The notes: a model not told the origin generated them from the sequence alone. A stretch of DNA of 64,000 bases from Pegea sp. RAD2-039 (GCA_034620365.1 JAQGEQ010000380.1:434001-498000), one strand, 5' to 3'. Positions 40,181 to 60,300 are shown, numbered from the stretch's first letter. Translations and numbers: made by a program.

Positions 40181-43100
40181 AGTTTATTTTTAACGAAAAT
40201 GGCTGATAATTTTTTTGGTACCAAATTTTCATAATATAGAGTATTTTTTAAAACACTTAGTGTTTTACTGTTACCTAAGAGCAAGCCGTGTTACACAAAA
40301 TTTAAACGAAATTTTAATATGATTCAACACCAAAGTACATACAACCGCTATCAGTAACTAGTGGTTGCTAAAACCAAAGTTTTTACTGAGTACTTAGCTC
40401 CTCATTCAAAAAATAAATGCCAAATAAACCACCTAAGCTTATATCTGCCTCATTTTTACCAAAGTAAATATGAACCTACACCATTTGTGTTCAAGTCATC
40501 TCTAATTGTACAATAAATTGGTTATAATATTAAGCTCAATTTAAACTTACTTCTTTTTTATTATTTTTCACAATACCTGCAATCGTATTCAAGCTATTCT
40601 TTAAATGCGTTTGTATAATTGCTTTAAACATAGTCATAACAGTGGCCTTTCTCAAAAACATTATTGATAAGTATAGATTAAAATAATTTCTTTCCTTTTA
40701 TTTAGTTTGGTTTAGATTTATTTTATTATATTTTTGAGTAGCTACAGAATTTTTCAAATTTTTATCACCAAATTTCTCTATCAACAGCTTATTAAATTAA
40801 AACAAAGGCTTTTTGTTTAGTCTGTGCAATTAAATGATCTAAAATGTTTAACTTTAGCTCATATGAAGTTTTTCATACCATTCGTTTATTTTTTTTCAGA
40901 AAAATTTATCCCAAAATAATTTTGTTCGCAATATTTAATAAAGCTAATATATCGAATAATAAAGAAGTAACATAAGTCTGACCACTGTGAGAGGTTTTTT
41001 GAAATATAAAGCAGTATTAGTTTTACAAAATAATTTTACATTTTTATTGCTTTCTTTATTAACTGAAAACTTGTAATTTAAAGGTTTTAAGAATTAAGTT
41101 TTTTTTAATAAGGTTTCTCATCAAATCGATTTCGAAATTGAATGAATCCAATTTATATCTCGAATAAACATGTATGCAAGTTCTATACAAGAACTTCATC
41201 AGTTTTATTCATTGTTTTTTTTTAATATTTCATCAATTAGTAAAGCTTTTAATTTCTTTTTTTATTTTTGATTTTATTAACATATTTTATAAAAACAGAC
41301 TAATAAATATTTTAACAGTATTTTCATTCGTTATTTATAAGCTTTTTTGAAATGTTGTTTCGTGTTTTGTCGTTCTTATAGTTTGTTTTTAGTGTTATAA
41401 TTTATACTATCACCATCTCGATAAAAAAAGAACCATCAATTTGTTGTTTTATTTTTGTGATTTCTACTTATGATTGATTAAAGCACACAGTATTATTTTG
41501 AAGTTTATAAGCTAATATTGTAACTCTGTTTCACAAATCAATTTTCTACAGATTTTTATTATTAATAATTACTTTGATATCAATTAAACAAGCTAAATGA
41601 TTTTCAATTAGAGAATAGACAAACTTGTTATGGTTTTACACTAATAGTTGAAAATTTTGTATTAAATAAAGGTCAGCTAGATACTGTCCTTTAAAACTCA
41701 TAAGAACGATTTCAAGCGAAAGTATAATTCATCAATAATATAAGAAGCAAACATTTTTCTAATTTAAATACTTTTTAAAGATTTTTTCTTTCAGAACACG
41801 AGAAAGTTAAGATCAGTTAAGAGAAGGTAGGATTAAAAATACTTCATCAAAACAATATCACTTTTTATCAAGAAGTATATTTTGTTTGAAATAAATAAAT
41901 TTTATTAAATTTTATAGATAACTTGTTTATATGCAAATACATTTTTATTAATATTAAATCAAAAACTTTGTTATAGCTCATTGAAAAAATAATTGAATTT
42001 TTGTATATTCCATTTTGTCATATATTCTTGTGGATTACTTGTAAGCACTTGAAGTATTAGATATAAATCAATACCTCCCTTTTAGCTTTATACATTTAAA
42101 AAGCTTTAAATAAAAACAATCAAATTATTGTGTTATAATTTACAACAGCATAAGCATTCAAATCGAGTTTTTGAACACGGCACAATTTTGAAATAATTAT
42201 TCATTTAAAAGCTATTTTTTCGTGAAAACCTGTTCAGGATTTTTCTTTAAAAATTAGCAACTGTCTTTTTTCAAGACTGACAAATTATCCGATAAAGAAA
42301 TTAACTTAGCGTTGAGGTTGATACAACAATATATACAAGTAACATTGGTATAGTTTTAACCTTATAGCTGAATTTGTTTACTATTTTGTCACTTCATAAG
42401 TCTACCAGATCATAGAATTCCAACTACTAGGCCTTCTTATCACTACATGAACTCTTATTGCTTCTTAACACTTTTTAAGTTTGTTTCTTGCTTCTGTTAT
42501 TTTAAAAGGTTTCAACCTTTTGACCTACAATGGAACATCTGGATAAATTTCTCTTGCCTATGTCACATCAACTGATGAATTGCTGGTGATTCTGGGCTTG
42601 AACTTTCAAACTGTATGCTGTTAATTGATGCCGAAGACTCTTTTGTGAGACTGATGACAAGCAATAAGATTCTACAACAAAAAATGTATTCATTAAAGAT
42701 AAAATTCAACAATAACCATTTTTTAATTGTAAAAAATTAAAATTGTTTTTAGTTTTCTTATTTTTGGTTCTAAATTTTTAATGATATTAGCACAAAATTA
42801 TTATTTGCTTCTAAAATAATGCAATACAGTTATATATTGATTTTATACAGATAGTTATTAAGTTAATTCTTAAACGAATTAATTATCATTATCTTGATTG
42901 CTATTGAAAATTAACCTTAAAATGTTTAATAAAAACGAAAATAAGACACTTTTATCTTTAAATTTGTTTTCGATTTTTTGTGTGGTCGATCGGTTATTAT
43001 ACTTAAATTTTGTAGAATCAGTAGAAGTGTTTAAAATAACAGGCATCAAGGTTAGATTACCTGGATTATAATTTTCTTTTAAGTGTTTTTCTACAAAAGC

Positions 43101-44584
43101 TTTATGGATAGACTTCTCTTAATTATCTTAAAGTATAAACGTTTTAATGTTAGCACAACTTCTGTCTACATTAAATGTTTTTTTTTAATGTAGATACTTC
43201 TAAGAAAATAAAATCTTTTTTCACTAGACGAATTGTTTGGTTTAAGGTCCTTGGAATTATTTTGACTGTGTAAGTAAAGACAAACTTTAAGTTTTAAGCT
43301 TATGATAGATGCTTGGGTGCCATTATGTCTGCAAGTTTCCATCTCAGCTAAGTTTACCGACAGAATCCTTCGTGGGAAAAATATAGTTAAGTGGAAAGCG
43401 AGAATGTTTAACTGAAGTAGGGAACATCTTTGATAACATCCCTACTTAAAAAAGATACCCTTAAAAGTACTGAAACTGCCTCAACTAACAGCACCATTGT
43501 TATTATCTATTAAGAGTTGTTTTAAGCCATCAAATAATTCTGCCATTTTAGAAACTATAATATTATAAGTTTTTCAAAAAGTTCAAGTTTTGTATTATAA
43601 CACCATAATGTTAATTTGTCGATAAGTATTGATTTGATCGACTTTAAAAGTGACAACTAGCAAACTTTTTTACTTTTTAGTAAGTTGAAATAGTTCCTTT
43701 GTAGCCGCTAGCATTCAATATATTTCCTACTTAATTATATTATACGAGAACGTAAATAAAATTATAGTCTCGAACATATACAATACCAATTTCTATTAGA
43801 TAATATATATCATACAGTTACTCTTATGTCAATCAACTCATGATATGAGAGTTATTACTTTAATGTTAGATTGTATCGAATATTAAATTATTAGATTTTA
43901 CAAATCATGATTTTTATGTTTCAGCTTCTACTTACAAATGGCTTAGTTGCCATTTGACTGAATGCTAAATCTTTCAAACAAAAATCACGTTATAGATCTC
44001 CATAAAGCCAGCTTTTCATAAACTCAGTGAAGCGTATCAATGAGATAAACTAAAGATACTTGTCAAAAATACAGTTGATCATATTTTGCGATGCCTATCA
44101 AAAAAAAACATTGTATTTTCATACTTTTCACATCATTTTCTCAAATAAATACTCTTTCCGCTCTTACACTTGTAATTAATTTATCTAAGAAAGCAATTCA
44201 ACTTAATTTAGTGCGAGTTGAACTTATACTGAACTATCTGTAATCTCTTAATTCAATTGTGATTTAAGCCACTTTAAAATGTTTGAAAAACTTTATTAAT
44301 TAACATTTTAAAAACGTTTTTTTCAGTTTAAACAAAAAATATACTTGATGAACTTAACAAAGAATTTTTCAAAGTTTTTCTGTCTTGTTTACAAATATTT
44401 TGAATAAAAAACTATTGAATTTCACAATAACTGTAAAAATTAGATTTTTTCTGAAACGATCTTTGTTAAGTTGTAAACGCGTTGTTGAAACAAGTTTTAC
44501 ATATTAGTATGTAAAATTATATATGATTCAAAATTTTCATTTAATTTTACAAGTGTTACCGATTATTTTTGTAAAAGATTTATT
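40181..44584. other. Intergenic region after TLX
   Basis: An AATAAA at 40412-40417 is a plausible TLX poly(A) signal. Patches at 42400-42680 and 43260-43480 are less AT-rich and may be mobile-element debris, but I found no diagnostic motif. Confidence 0.4.
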
Positions 44585-44655
44585 CATTTATTACAATAAA
44601 TGCGAAGAAGGGTGTCTGAAAAAAGCACCTCCCGCTAACACACATTCTCACAAAT
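44585..44655 (-). repeat. Hairpin repeat R1, copy 3
   Basis: Reverse orientation. Read on the minus strand it starts TGAGAATGTGTGTTAGCGGG, then GGTGCT, a T-rich loop and a diverged right arm, and ends CGCATTTATTGTAATAAATG. The stem is weaker than in copy 2. Confidence 0.8.
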
Positions 44656-47600
44656 ATTACCTATTAAGCTAAAGATATATTTTGTTTTCTTATGTTGTAT
44701 TAAAATGCTTCTAAAAAACAACATTTTGACTAAACATAATCATCTGTGTATTTACACAGATAAAAGTAGATAAATTTGTTGGTTAACTATTTAAAGAAAG
44801 CTAACTTTCAAAGAACAGAGATTCTTAAACTTTTTCAATCTAAAATTTTTAAAACTTTAGCTTTTAGGACACTTTAGTAAATAAATTTTTACTGCTAATA
44901 AATGTAAACTTTTAGACCCACTAAAACTATAAAACTATAATTAACAAAACTCTATGAGGTTTTTAAAACCAAAAATATTCAATTTTCTTTTCTTAATAAA
45001 AGCCATGAACTTAAAGATAAGTTGAACAGCTAACTTTGTTTTTTTTGTTGACAAGATTAGTGGTATAATTGAGATTATTTGTACTTCTTCAGTTAATTTT
45101 TAATCAATTTTTAGTAATTTATGTCATATCTTTCAGATATCGAATGTTTTGATCAATTATGGCGAGAAAATGTTAACATTGGTAAAGACCTACTTTCTCA
45201 AATATATATTTTTAGCAATTTAAAAGCTTTTTTTATTAAACTACTTTCAGTTAAAACTGTTATGTTATTGTTATATCACCATTAGATTGCCTTCTTGTTT
45301 CAATTAGTTTTATTTAAGATGTTTGTAAACACAAAGAATAAATTCAGATTCATATCTTGACAATTTTAAATGAAGTTGTAAATATAGTTAGTTAACAAAG
45401 TTAGTTAAAACAAGTTTTTATTTTTATATTTTATGAAAACATCTCATTAATATTTACAGAAGACTGTCAATCATATAAATTAGCTTACTTAAGCTAATTC
45501 TTTTAAAAAAACTACCAACATTTTGTTTTGTACAATTTTTATTATTCACTTTTTTTCTTAAGGTATTGTAGTAATTGAAATATATCAACAAAAACAAAAT
45601 GTATTTATTAACTCAAAAGACCCTTTGATCAAAAGCAAAGATGCCAGCTATCTTTTAATATTTAAGCTGTTCTTGTTTCAACAAAATTGATATAAATAAA
45701 TTTATGTTTCTAAAAAATGTTTAATCCGAATTTGTTGGTTGGAAATTTTTCATAATGAAATTAAACTTAAAGAATTCAGTTTTATACATTTATGAACAAA
45801 ATATTTGCCCGAACCATTTTTTCAAATTGAAGCTTTAATTTATTATTGACACTACAAACAGTTTGTCCAGAGCAAGTGTAAATTATAAATAGTGATGACA
45901 ATTAAACCTCTATAAGCCTTCTATAATAGTTAGACATTTAAAGCTATAATATTTTATAAACATTTGAAAAGCTTAGAAGATAAATTACAGTTTTTTGCTA
46001 TGTCAGCTTTAAACCAAGAATGTCGTGGTTATATTTTTGTGGTCCTGATTGTGATAAATTATAGTGAAATTAATAGTAGAGTATTTATGTAGTTGTCCTC
46101 TAGTTGAACTTCATTCTTAAAAGAGCCTGCTTCAATACTTATGTGAGAGTTTTTTTTTCATTTAATTTCCTTCAAGTTTTACAAAGTCTGTTTATAATAA
46201 ACAAGAAAAATTTTATTTGAAAACTATACAATTCTTCTTAAACATTGGCGTGTATTTCTTTAAAAGGTTTTTATGAGTTTACTATTTATAATTTTGTAAT
46301 TAAACTGGAACTAAAAACAAATCTATTTTATTTAATTTTTTTAAGAGTTCGTTTTTAATACCGTTGACGCTATTTGTTTTCTGTATAAATATTGTTTATT
46401 ATTAGCTGTAAATTTACTAACTAAAAAATTTCTGCAACTGTATAGTCACGATAATGAAATTGTTAAATAATTTGAACATAAGAGTTCTGTAAAAATACTT
46501 ATTTGCTCCACAAATAGTTAATTGTGAAATCTAAAGTTTGGTCCACTTTATTTTGTTCAAGTTTTTGCATTAATAACATTTATTCAACTATATAAGACAT
46601 TGTTGATATAAGAAGTCATTACAACCAACAGATTTAATCCAAAGAATTTAAAAACATTTTCATTGATTACATGCAAAGATATATTACAATGAATGGTTGA
46701 AGAGAATCAAACGAAAAAGTCGATATTATTAAAACGCTCTTACAACAAGTTTAGATCTTTAAAATGATGTGAAACTTTCAAAAATACTGGCTAAAATGAA
46801 TACTAAAAACACTTACGTACTACATCAATATTTCTATAATATAAAGGCAATCAACCCTTTCATACAAATCATACAATCAGCCCTTTTCTAACTGGTAGTT
46901 TATAAGGATGTCACTGCAGTACAAAAATGAAACAAGATTTTTACTATCAAGTATCCAAAAAAAACGAACATTTATGAAAGTGATTGAGCTTATCAATTGT
47001 GTAGTTGTTCTAAAAGAATGAAAACTAATAAGTAGAGTTTTAGCCATTTCCTAAAGAGCAAGCTTGCTGTGCTGCTAGCAGTTGATTTGATAAAGAAAAT
47101 AGAAGCTATAAGAAACTCTTCTGATGATACACTTTCATCTTTAGTAAGATATTCTACAGATGAAGAGAAAAGACATAATTAGCTGCTGCAAGACATCAGC
47201 ATTACGATTTAAAGTTTATCCGAAAAAGGCTAGAAAGAGAAAAATATCTTGGTTAAGAGTTTGACTTTGTCGCTTGGCTGTCAAAGATCGATAAATGCTT
47301 TTACTGGTACATGAAGGTATTTGAATTGATCACTGAAGCATCCTCAGGATAGAGATCAGAGATAACATGAATGAGATACTAATTGCTCCAACTTAACGGT
47401 TTAATTGAAGGACTCTAATCTTGAGTCAATAGAGAACTTTGTTGTATAATAAATGTCAAAGGGAAGTACATCTCTGAAAATTCCGAGCCAAAAACAATAA
47501 CTTGTAAGTTGTACTCGAAAATTGTTTAGTTTGCACATAGCACATAAAACAGTTCCTGTCGCGTTCGGTTATAATTTGAAAACGTTTTGTCTTTTTGCGT

Positions 47601-47858
47601 TTTCTCAGTATTAGGTTGATTAAGTTTTATTTGAATAAGGATTATAAGTGATGAGGTATCTATTTTTGTTAATATAATGATTTTGTTTCTGTGGCATCAT
47701 TATAAAAAGATGCCAGCTCTCTGGCTACCACCTGTGCTGTATTTTTAAAGGACATTAATGGTTAAAAGATTCAAGTATACATGCATGCGCTGTAAATCAT
47801 AGAGCTAGATATATTGGCTAAGGAAGCTTAAAGTAAAGAAGGCCAAAAAGAAACCCTT
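44656..47858. other. Intergenic, with a degraded coding-like segment
   Basis: AT-rich to about 47040. From 47050 to 47400 the plus strand reads like decayed coding sequence (for example KLAVLLAVDLIKKIEAI near 47060-47110) with stops in every frame. No family recognised. Confidence 0.4.
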
Positions 47859-48307
47859 GGTATTTTTTGGTATCTTTTTATATTTTTTGGTATTTTTTGG
47901 TATTTTTTGGTATTTTATGGTATTTTTTGGTATTTTTTGGTATTTTTTGGTATTTTTTGGTATTTTTTGGTATTTTTTGGTATTTTTTGGTATTTTTTGG
48001 TATTTTTTGGTATTTTTTGGTATTTTTTGGTATTTTTTGGTATTTTTTGGTATTTTTTGGTATTTTTTGGTATTTTTTGGTCTTTTCAGCTATTTTTGGT
48101 ATTTTTTGGTATTTTTTGGTATTTTTTGGTATTTTTTGGTATTTTTTGGTATTTTTTGGTATTTTTTGGTATTTTTTGGTATTTTTTGGTATTTTTTGGT
48201 ATTTTTTGGTATTTTTTGGTATTTTTTGGTATTTTTTGGTATTTTTTGGTATTTTTTGGTATTTTTTGGTATTTTTTGGTATTTTTTGGTCTTTTCAGCT
48301 ATTTTTG
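47859..48307. repeat. Decamer minisatellite (TATTTTTTGG)n
   Basis: About 44 head-to-tail units of TATTTTTTGG, almost identical, with a few variants at the left end. The variant block TCTTTTCAGCTATTTTT occurs twice, at 48081 and 48290, 209 bp apart, so the right half is a large-scale duplication. Because ten is not a multiple of three, all three plus frames stay open and read FWYFLVFFGI-type repeats; this is a by-product, not a protein gene. Confidence 0.97.
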
Positions 48308-48924
48308 TAACGAATGTAAAAGGCTCATTAAACCGAGTAATTATGTTTTTTAGGATTGATACTGAGTTAAAACCCCTATTTAAAATCTACTTAATAAAGG
48401 AGGAACTGAAAAACGGAATCTTAGCTCAGAATATCTCATAAGGCTTTAAAGATACAAACTAAGCTGGTTCAAATTTTCTAAACAACTTAACACTTATACC
48501 TTCAACTATGGAATTTAACGCTGACATTTTTGCCAAGAACTGCAAATCTCTCAATGTATGCATCTTCAACAATTTCAAGTTTGTAATTGATACCCCAACT
48601 AGCTGCAAAAAAATCTAATCTAAAATCAACAAATACTGGATGAAAAATAATGCTAAGGCGTTTTATTGAGTTGGTTTAACATCATTTAAATGCAAACCAA
48701 TTATATTTCTAACAACTCAACCAAAAGTCAGCATCGATTGTTCTGCCATCTAAATTTCTATTCAACCAAACGAAAATGTAGTATTAGAAATACAAAAAAA
48801 TTGTAAATGAAACACGAGAGGTGATTGAGACGAGAGATCATCCAGTTTCAGTCTTTTAGTGTAAACCTCCAGTCTCTTTGAGATTACCTTTACTTCAACC
48901 AAACTGATCTATTGCTCTTAATTA
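48308..48924. other. Intergenic, nothing recognised
   Basis: No gene or repeat identified between the minisatellite and the second R2 copy. Confidence 0.5.
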
Positions 48925-49100
48925 AGTCTTGGCTATCTGATAAAATGTTGAGTCTAATGGTCGGTCTTCTGGGCTATGACTATCAGTGGACATGATCACA
49001 TTGAGACCAGATGAGGTGGTGTCTGCTTGCTCTACAGAAGGGACTTTACAATTCAACAGGTTCATACTGATTTGAATTCTTTCTAGGAATAGTTTTGAAG
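48925..49100 (+). repeat. Dispersed repeat R2, copy 2
   Basis: Partner of 4150-4310. Shared blocks in the same order: ATCTGATAAAAT, GACCAGAT, CAGGTTCATACTGATTT, CTAGGAATAGTTTT. The minus strand keeps a short coding-like frame, so the parent may have been a protein-coding element. Confidence 0.55.
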
Positions 49101-52100
49101 TTATTTGTGTCGAAGTCCTTAACTTGAAATCTAAAATCTTAAAAACTCTTTTACTATTCTTCTGTAACGTCTTTCTGTAATTCTACCATCTTAGCTGTTA
49201 TTTCTTCTTACTTGTTGAAATCTTTCTATCATAGATTGAACTATTTCTTCATGCTTAGATACTTAGATCTCTACCACTTTTCTTAATTTTACAATTTTCC
49301 AACTCAAAGTTTTCATAAACTCTCTCCTCCTAGCGTTTTATTTTGGACCCTTTATTCTGTAACACTCTAGAACTTAAAAAAGTATTTTCCAACTCCCTTC
49401 TACTTGTAACTATTCTGTAGATTCGTTTGTAGTACAATTCGTTTGCAAATGTCCCAAATCTACGAATGTTGCTGAAAAGCTTATATTAAAACCTTGGAAT
49501 ATTTTCTTACCTTGAAGCACATATTACTGTTCAAAATTATTTATAGGTTTTCTCTTTTTAACTTAAATGATTTCATTATTGAACGCAATCTCTCCTGTGT
49601 TCTAAGAAGCTCTTTGTTCAAAGTTAATTCAATTAAAAGCTTTAATAACACCCAGTGGGTTATCAGCTTTTTAATAAGAAACTTCTTCTTGACTCCATAA
49701 CTACAGCGAATTTTGTTACTTCTTTTTTAAGTAGTTTTGTTGACAAGTGATATATAGCGATGTTCTTTATTTGTTTTGTATTTTTATATTCTTATCTTAT
49801 GTGTTACACTTTTACTGTGTTCTGATTTTTCATGTTGAATTGTGGTAACTTTTTCTCATATTTCTCTTCACTCTTTGTTTGCTATAAGAACTGTTTGATT
49901 TGTTGTTTGCAGTCATGCCTTATTTAGTAAATAAATAAAGTTTATCCTTTAATCTTTACAGACTTTTAATCGATTAGAATAATCTTTGAAAAGATGCCTT
50001 ACTTATTCAGAAAAAAGAAATACTTTAAAACTTAAAATTAAAGGTTTCATCAAAATATTTTAAAGACATCTCTTAAAGACAACTACAAACAAATACTGTA
50101 CATTATGAATTTATGATTAAAGTCTTATCATCTTGTAACAAATTCCAGTAATTGTAAGATATCCAAGCATTTTACAAACCAACTTTTTGTGTTTTCTATT
50201 AGATTTCTTCATCAAATTTTCTTAAACGTTTAAAAAAAGTTTTAAAAACTTTATCAGAGTACATAGAACAAATGTTTTATTACCTAAGTATCTATAAAAA
50301 ATATATAAGTCTTAAAATACTAATAAGTAGAAGCATTTTCATTTTGCTAACTATTTTTGTTATTTGCAATGTTTACTACTATTTACACAATTTCAAAAAT
50401 TGGCTTGAATAAATTCCTCCAATTTTGAGATACTAACAAACTTAATGCAGCATTTTTCTACTTTATTGATACAATTCTGAACTAAATTGACACAAAATTA
50501 GTTTTTGAAAGATCTTATAACAAGTACTAAATACTAGTTACAAACAAAATAATTAGAGATAAGAAGAAATGCTTTTATGATGAAAAAAATGTTTAATATC
50601 TGATAATTTTTACATAAATAAATATATTTGATAAATTGTATATGCTTGAAAAATAATTTATTTTAAAAACGGTACTTGACCAGAATAAACCCTACATGAC
50701 TTCCTTTTTAATCAAGTTAAAAATACTGATAATTAACATTTAAAAGAAATGATTATTTTTGGAAAGATTCGTTTTTCTGAATATTTACTAATTTTCAAGT
50801 AAAAAATAATCTTATATTCAATTTTTATTATTTTAGTTTATTTAATAATATTTTTTTAGTCTAATATATTATTACTTTACAAGTTTCAAATCTGAATGTC
50901 AATATAGGGTACCTATATAATAATTTTGTTTAAAAAGCACTTCTGTGAAGAAATTGATGTTCTGTTGAACATCAAAAGTAGTTGAAGACTATAGATGAAA
51001 AAAACAAATTATCCAAAACGTGTTATAACTATCTCTAATAAACTTCGTTTTAAACGTTTATATTGTTAACCTCAAAAGTTTAACAAACGAAACTTTTAAT
51101 AAAAGAACAACTTTAATTATCAGAAAGATATTTGAAAAATTATCAATTTAGATAATTAATTTTTTTTCAAGAATTGATCTATATTGTACAATCATAAAAG
51201 GTTTTGTGGTTGTAGATTTTACAAGTTAGATTTTATTGATAAACAACCTTCATCATCTAAAAAGAGATTTTCAGACCAATTGTTCTCTATGCGAAACCAT
51301 AATCTTCAGTAAATTTGAAGAAAGGTAATTTTAAGCATCCTTTTAAAGCTTATAAACGTTTGACGGTCCAGGTGACACGTTGAATAAAAAAACGACTTTA
51401 GTTGATGTAATAGATGAAAAAATAACAAACTTTTAGATATTTAAGTAATTTAAAACAAACTTTTAGAATTTCATTTAAAAAACGTTTTAGTTATGATAAT
51501 TTCCAACAATGTAAAGAACGTTAATTTTTTGACGGCAATAAAATTGAGATTTCAAATAAAATTGAATTTGATGTAAAAATTGTCGTTGAATATTGTGAGT
51601 TGTACGAATACCGTAGATGTGAATATCTGAAAGTTAAAATAAGAATATCTTTTACAATTTGTATGTGATCAAATATTATCAATTTTTTAAACCTATTATA
51701 TATCAAAAAAGTTAAATTTATTTTATATTAAACAATTTTAGCAAGTCTATAAATATTACATCTTGTAGGAAATTTGATAAATGAAAGACAATTTACCAGT
51801 GAAGTTATTAGTTTATTCTTTTAAAACCATCAAATTGTAATACAAATTTAAGGATGATAACAAATCTAACAAAAGCACAAAATATCACACTAACATTTGC
51901 ACATTCATCATCTTTAATAACATCTCAGTTAAACTTAAATAACTAGGATGTTTGAATCATAATTTCAAGCTTATATAGTACTATGTAGTAAGCTACTAAA
52001 TAGTCATGATACAAAATAGAGCTAAAGGTCAACAACTCTGTTGTCAAAGTTTGGTTTTAATCCTATATTAGTGATAACATCCAAACACACTATACAAAAT

Positions 52101-52329
52101 CTAAACAACAGTCGACAAAGTTCAAGATTGGGCTGTTGGCCTGCAGAGCGGGAGCAGGAAGAGCTTGTAGATTCGGGAAACATTGGGATTAATCAACGAA
52201 ACTTCAAGACAATGAGAAGGAACAAAAAACGGACAAAACATTTGTGTAAGAAATCGAAATAGATGGTCTGCCTGATATATAAAAATTTTGTAGAAGGGTC
52301 AGAACTCCGGTGCAACCCCTATTTGTTTC
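49101..52329. other. Intergenic region 3' of CtBP
   Basis: It includes the CtBP 3' UTR next to 52330. A GC-richer bit at 52030-52330 probably belongs to that UTR. Elsewhere it is AT-rich with no gene seen. Confidence 0.5.
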
Positions 52330-57296
<4,967 letters not shown>

Positions 57297-57327
57297 TTAT
57301 ATATTTTTAGTGGTATTTATGTTGAAT

Positions 57328-60300
57328 CTATAGTAACTAAATAAATAAATAAGATTATAATAAATTACTTATAAAAGATCTGACAACTTTATATTACTTA
57401 TCAAACATTTAAAACATAAATAAATAGAAAATAATCAATTTAGAAAAATCATTAAAAAAAAAGTTTATATAACCATGGAGTTAAAAAAATAACTTGATAT
57501 ACAGCTATAACAAAATATGATAATTATAAAAGATTATTCTTAAATAAAAGTTACAAGTTATATCAAGTAATATTAATTATATTACTATTAATATTACTTT
57601 ATTTTTGCCCATGAAAAATTTAGTAGAAAAATATTTGTTGACTATTATCTATAAGATTAAAAATAAATTCACCAGAAAAAGCTGATAAGTTATACAAGAA
57701 TAAATGATACAACACTTCAAGGATATTTCACCATCTTTTCTAAATCACCTAACAATTGCTAGTTTCACTATATTGCAAAAATATGGTGTCAAATAAAATA
57801 AGAATAAAACTATTGACATTAATGTTCTAAAATAAGCCAAATATTAAAACAGAAAAGATTAGATAAAACTAAAACTTATAAGAATAATATCTGTACAAAA
57901 AATCAAAACTTATCAAGGAATCTTATATTTAATGAGAATTCTATTTTTAAAGATTTATCATTAATTATTAAATAACTTTCATTTATTCATTCATCAAATA
58001 ACAAATGGCTTTTTGTAGGAGAGTATATTTTTACATTTGTTTTTATCACATAAAAACATAGATAAAGTATTATGAAGTTTGCTATCATCAGAAATATATA
58101 AACATTTGTACAAACATACTTAATTATTCGGAAATTATAAGAAAAAAATCATCTAACTTTATATATACAAAAGACCTACAGTTTTTAATTATATGTAAAA
58201 ACAGTTAATAAATCAGCTTACAGAAAAATCCAAATTCAACAAAAATTTAATTAAAAACAATTTTCATAAATGATCATTAAAAAAAAAAATAATATTTTGT
58301 AATCAACACATTATACTTATCATTAAACATAGATTTGTGTATACAATTTCCCTTAGCTAACTATATAGTTTTAATAATGGATAGAATAATAAGTATGATT
58401 AATCAAATCTTGACTATTTAATAATACTAGTTAAACTGACTAATTAAAATTTCCACTAAATAAATCAAAAATCAATTACTTATTAATATGCAGTACAAAT
58501 TTGTACATACACTAAAATTAGGTGAACAATTTTAGAACCTAATTCAGTTAAATCAACTTTTGATTATCAATATTTGATATAAAATAGATTAATTGAAAAA
58601 TTAAATTTTTAATACACAATTTCAAAATTCAGTAAATATAAACAATTTTGCAGTTAATTAGATAAGTTTTTTATTTATAAGTTAATGGGCTATATAATAG
58701 TAGTATATTCTTAAGTAACTCTTTTTTTAAACTTCCTTAATTCAAAATTATCTATCAAAATATTATTAATTTTAATGTTTATATTTAAAATTTATGTAAA
58801 ATTAATTCATAAAATTATAAATAAAATAAAATTATAAACATAATTTACTTTAAAAGATCAAAACTACTTCAAAAAAATGTAGCAAATTTTCATAAATTAA
58901 ATTTTGTATTAAAAAGTTCATAAAAAAATATATTAATGAATAAAGCACAGGAGCAATTAGTACAAACAAAAAATATTCTGAGTGAAGTTGTGCGCAATAC
59001 GGAGTTAAATTAAAACTCGGTGAAAGTGTTTGGAGATAATGGGCGTAATGGTTACTTTACGAGATTAAAATTCATTTTATTTTAAAAGTTTTATATTAGA
59101 ATTTATATAATGAATTTATTCGTATTATTAAAAGCTTAATACATTTCTATGCGACTTTTTATTATACAAAAGTCAATATAAATTTATTTTAGTGTTATAT
59201 CAGGAATTTATAAAACTAAACTTCAAAATGAAAAAGTGATTATAAGAAGCTTTTAGTGCAAGTTATTATTTTATAAAATTTTTAGGTAGAAAGAGTAAAA
59301 TATTCTCAAAATAAAGCAACAAGTCTTAATATGAAACAACTTTTGAACAAAATGAAAAGATGAAATTTTCTTGAATAATAATATATAAGCATGCTTAAAA
59401 ATGTTAAGCAGAGTAAAGATGTGAATAATGGTCTTACAATTGCTTTATTAAACAATCGATTTGAATTCTGTTCATTATTTCTAGTCAACCTAAGTATAAG
59501 TTGAAGAATCAATATTATAGATAAAAGAAATAATTTGACAGATGCAACTTTTTTAAATTCATTTTCTCTAAATAGCAAAGAATAAGCTTTTAAATAATAT
59601 AAAGTCAATAACAAATAATTCTAAGCAAATAAGATTTACTTAATATTTTACTCTCATTGAATGATTTACAAGAACCTAAAAAGTTTCGTTTTTACAGCTC
59701 AAATGCAAAATATTTTTTTTCTCCAGAGTAACCAATAAACTCTGAAAAAACCTTGATTGTAAAATTTTTTATCATATTATTTATATAAATATTATATCAT
59801 TTTTAGGCAAAAGTAGTAAAATGATTAAAGTTAACATATATTTAAGTGTTTCGGTTTTATATGCTGATATATATATCTATCTTCTCTGTTCATTTAACAG
59901 CTCTTGTTATACTCTGGTAACTTTTACTTTAAATGTTTGTCTTTATTAAAAATCAGTTTTACTAATATGTAAACACAACAGTTATGTATAACCGTTGCCG
60001 ATTCTGAATAAAAACAAATAAATCGTCAATTAAGAACTTGTCTCTGGCCCTTCATAAAGATAGATCAGCTGGCCATAAAAACTGGTCAATGCTACTTAAT
60101 ACTACTTTCTAACAGTTAATAAACATTTTCTAAATACATTACTAATAAAAAGACAAAAATTCAGATTTTGATTTTAAAATATAAAATATAGAACATAATT
60201 TATTCTGAATGATTTTTTAAAGTATACTTATAAGTATTTGTACATTAGAAAAATGTATTGAAAACACAACTTATAAAAGAATAGAAAATAGAGAACATAT

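Noticed and set aside
47857..48441. Three overlapping long plus-strand ORFs encoding F/W/Y/L/V-rich repeats
   Set aside because: They are the automatic result of a 10-bp stop-free repeat read in three frames; there is no start context or unique domain.
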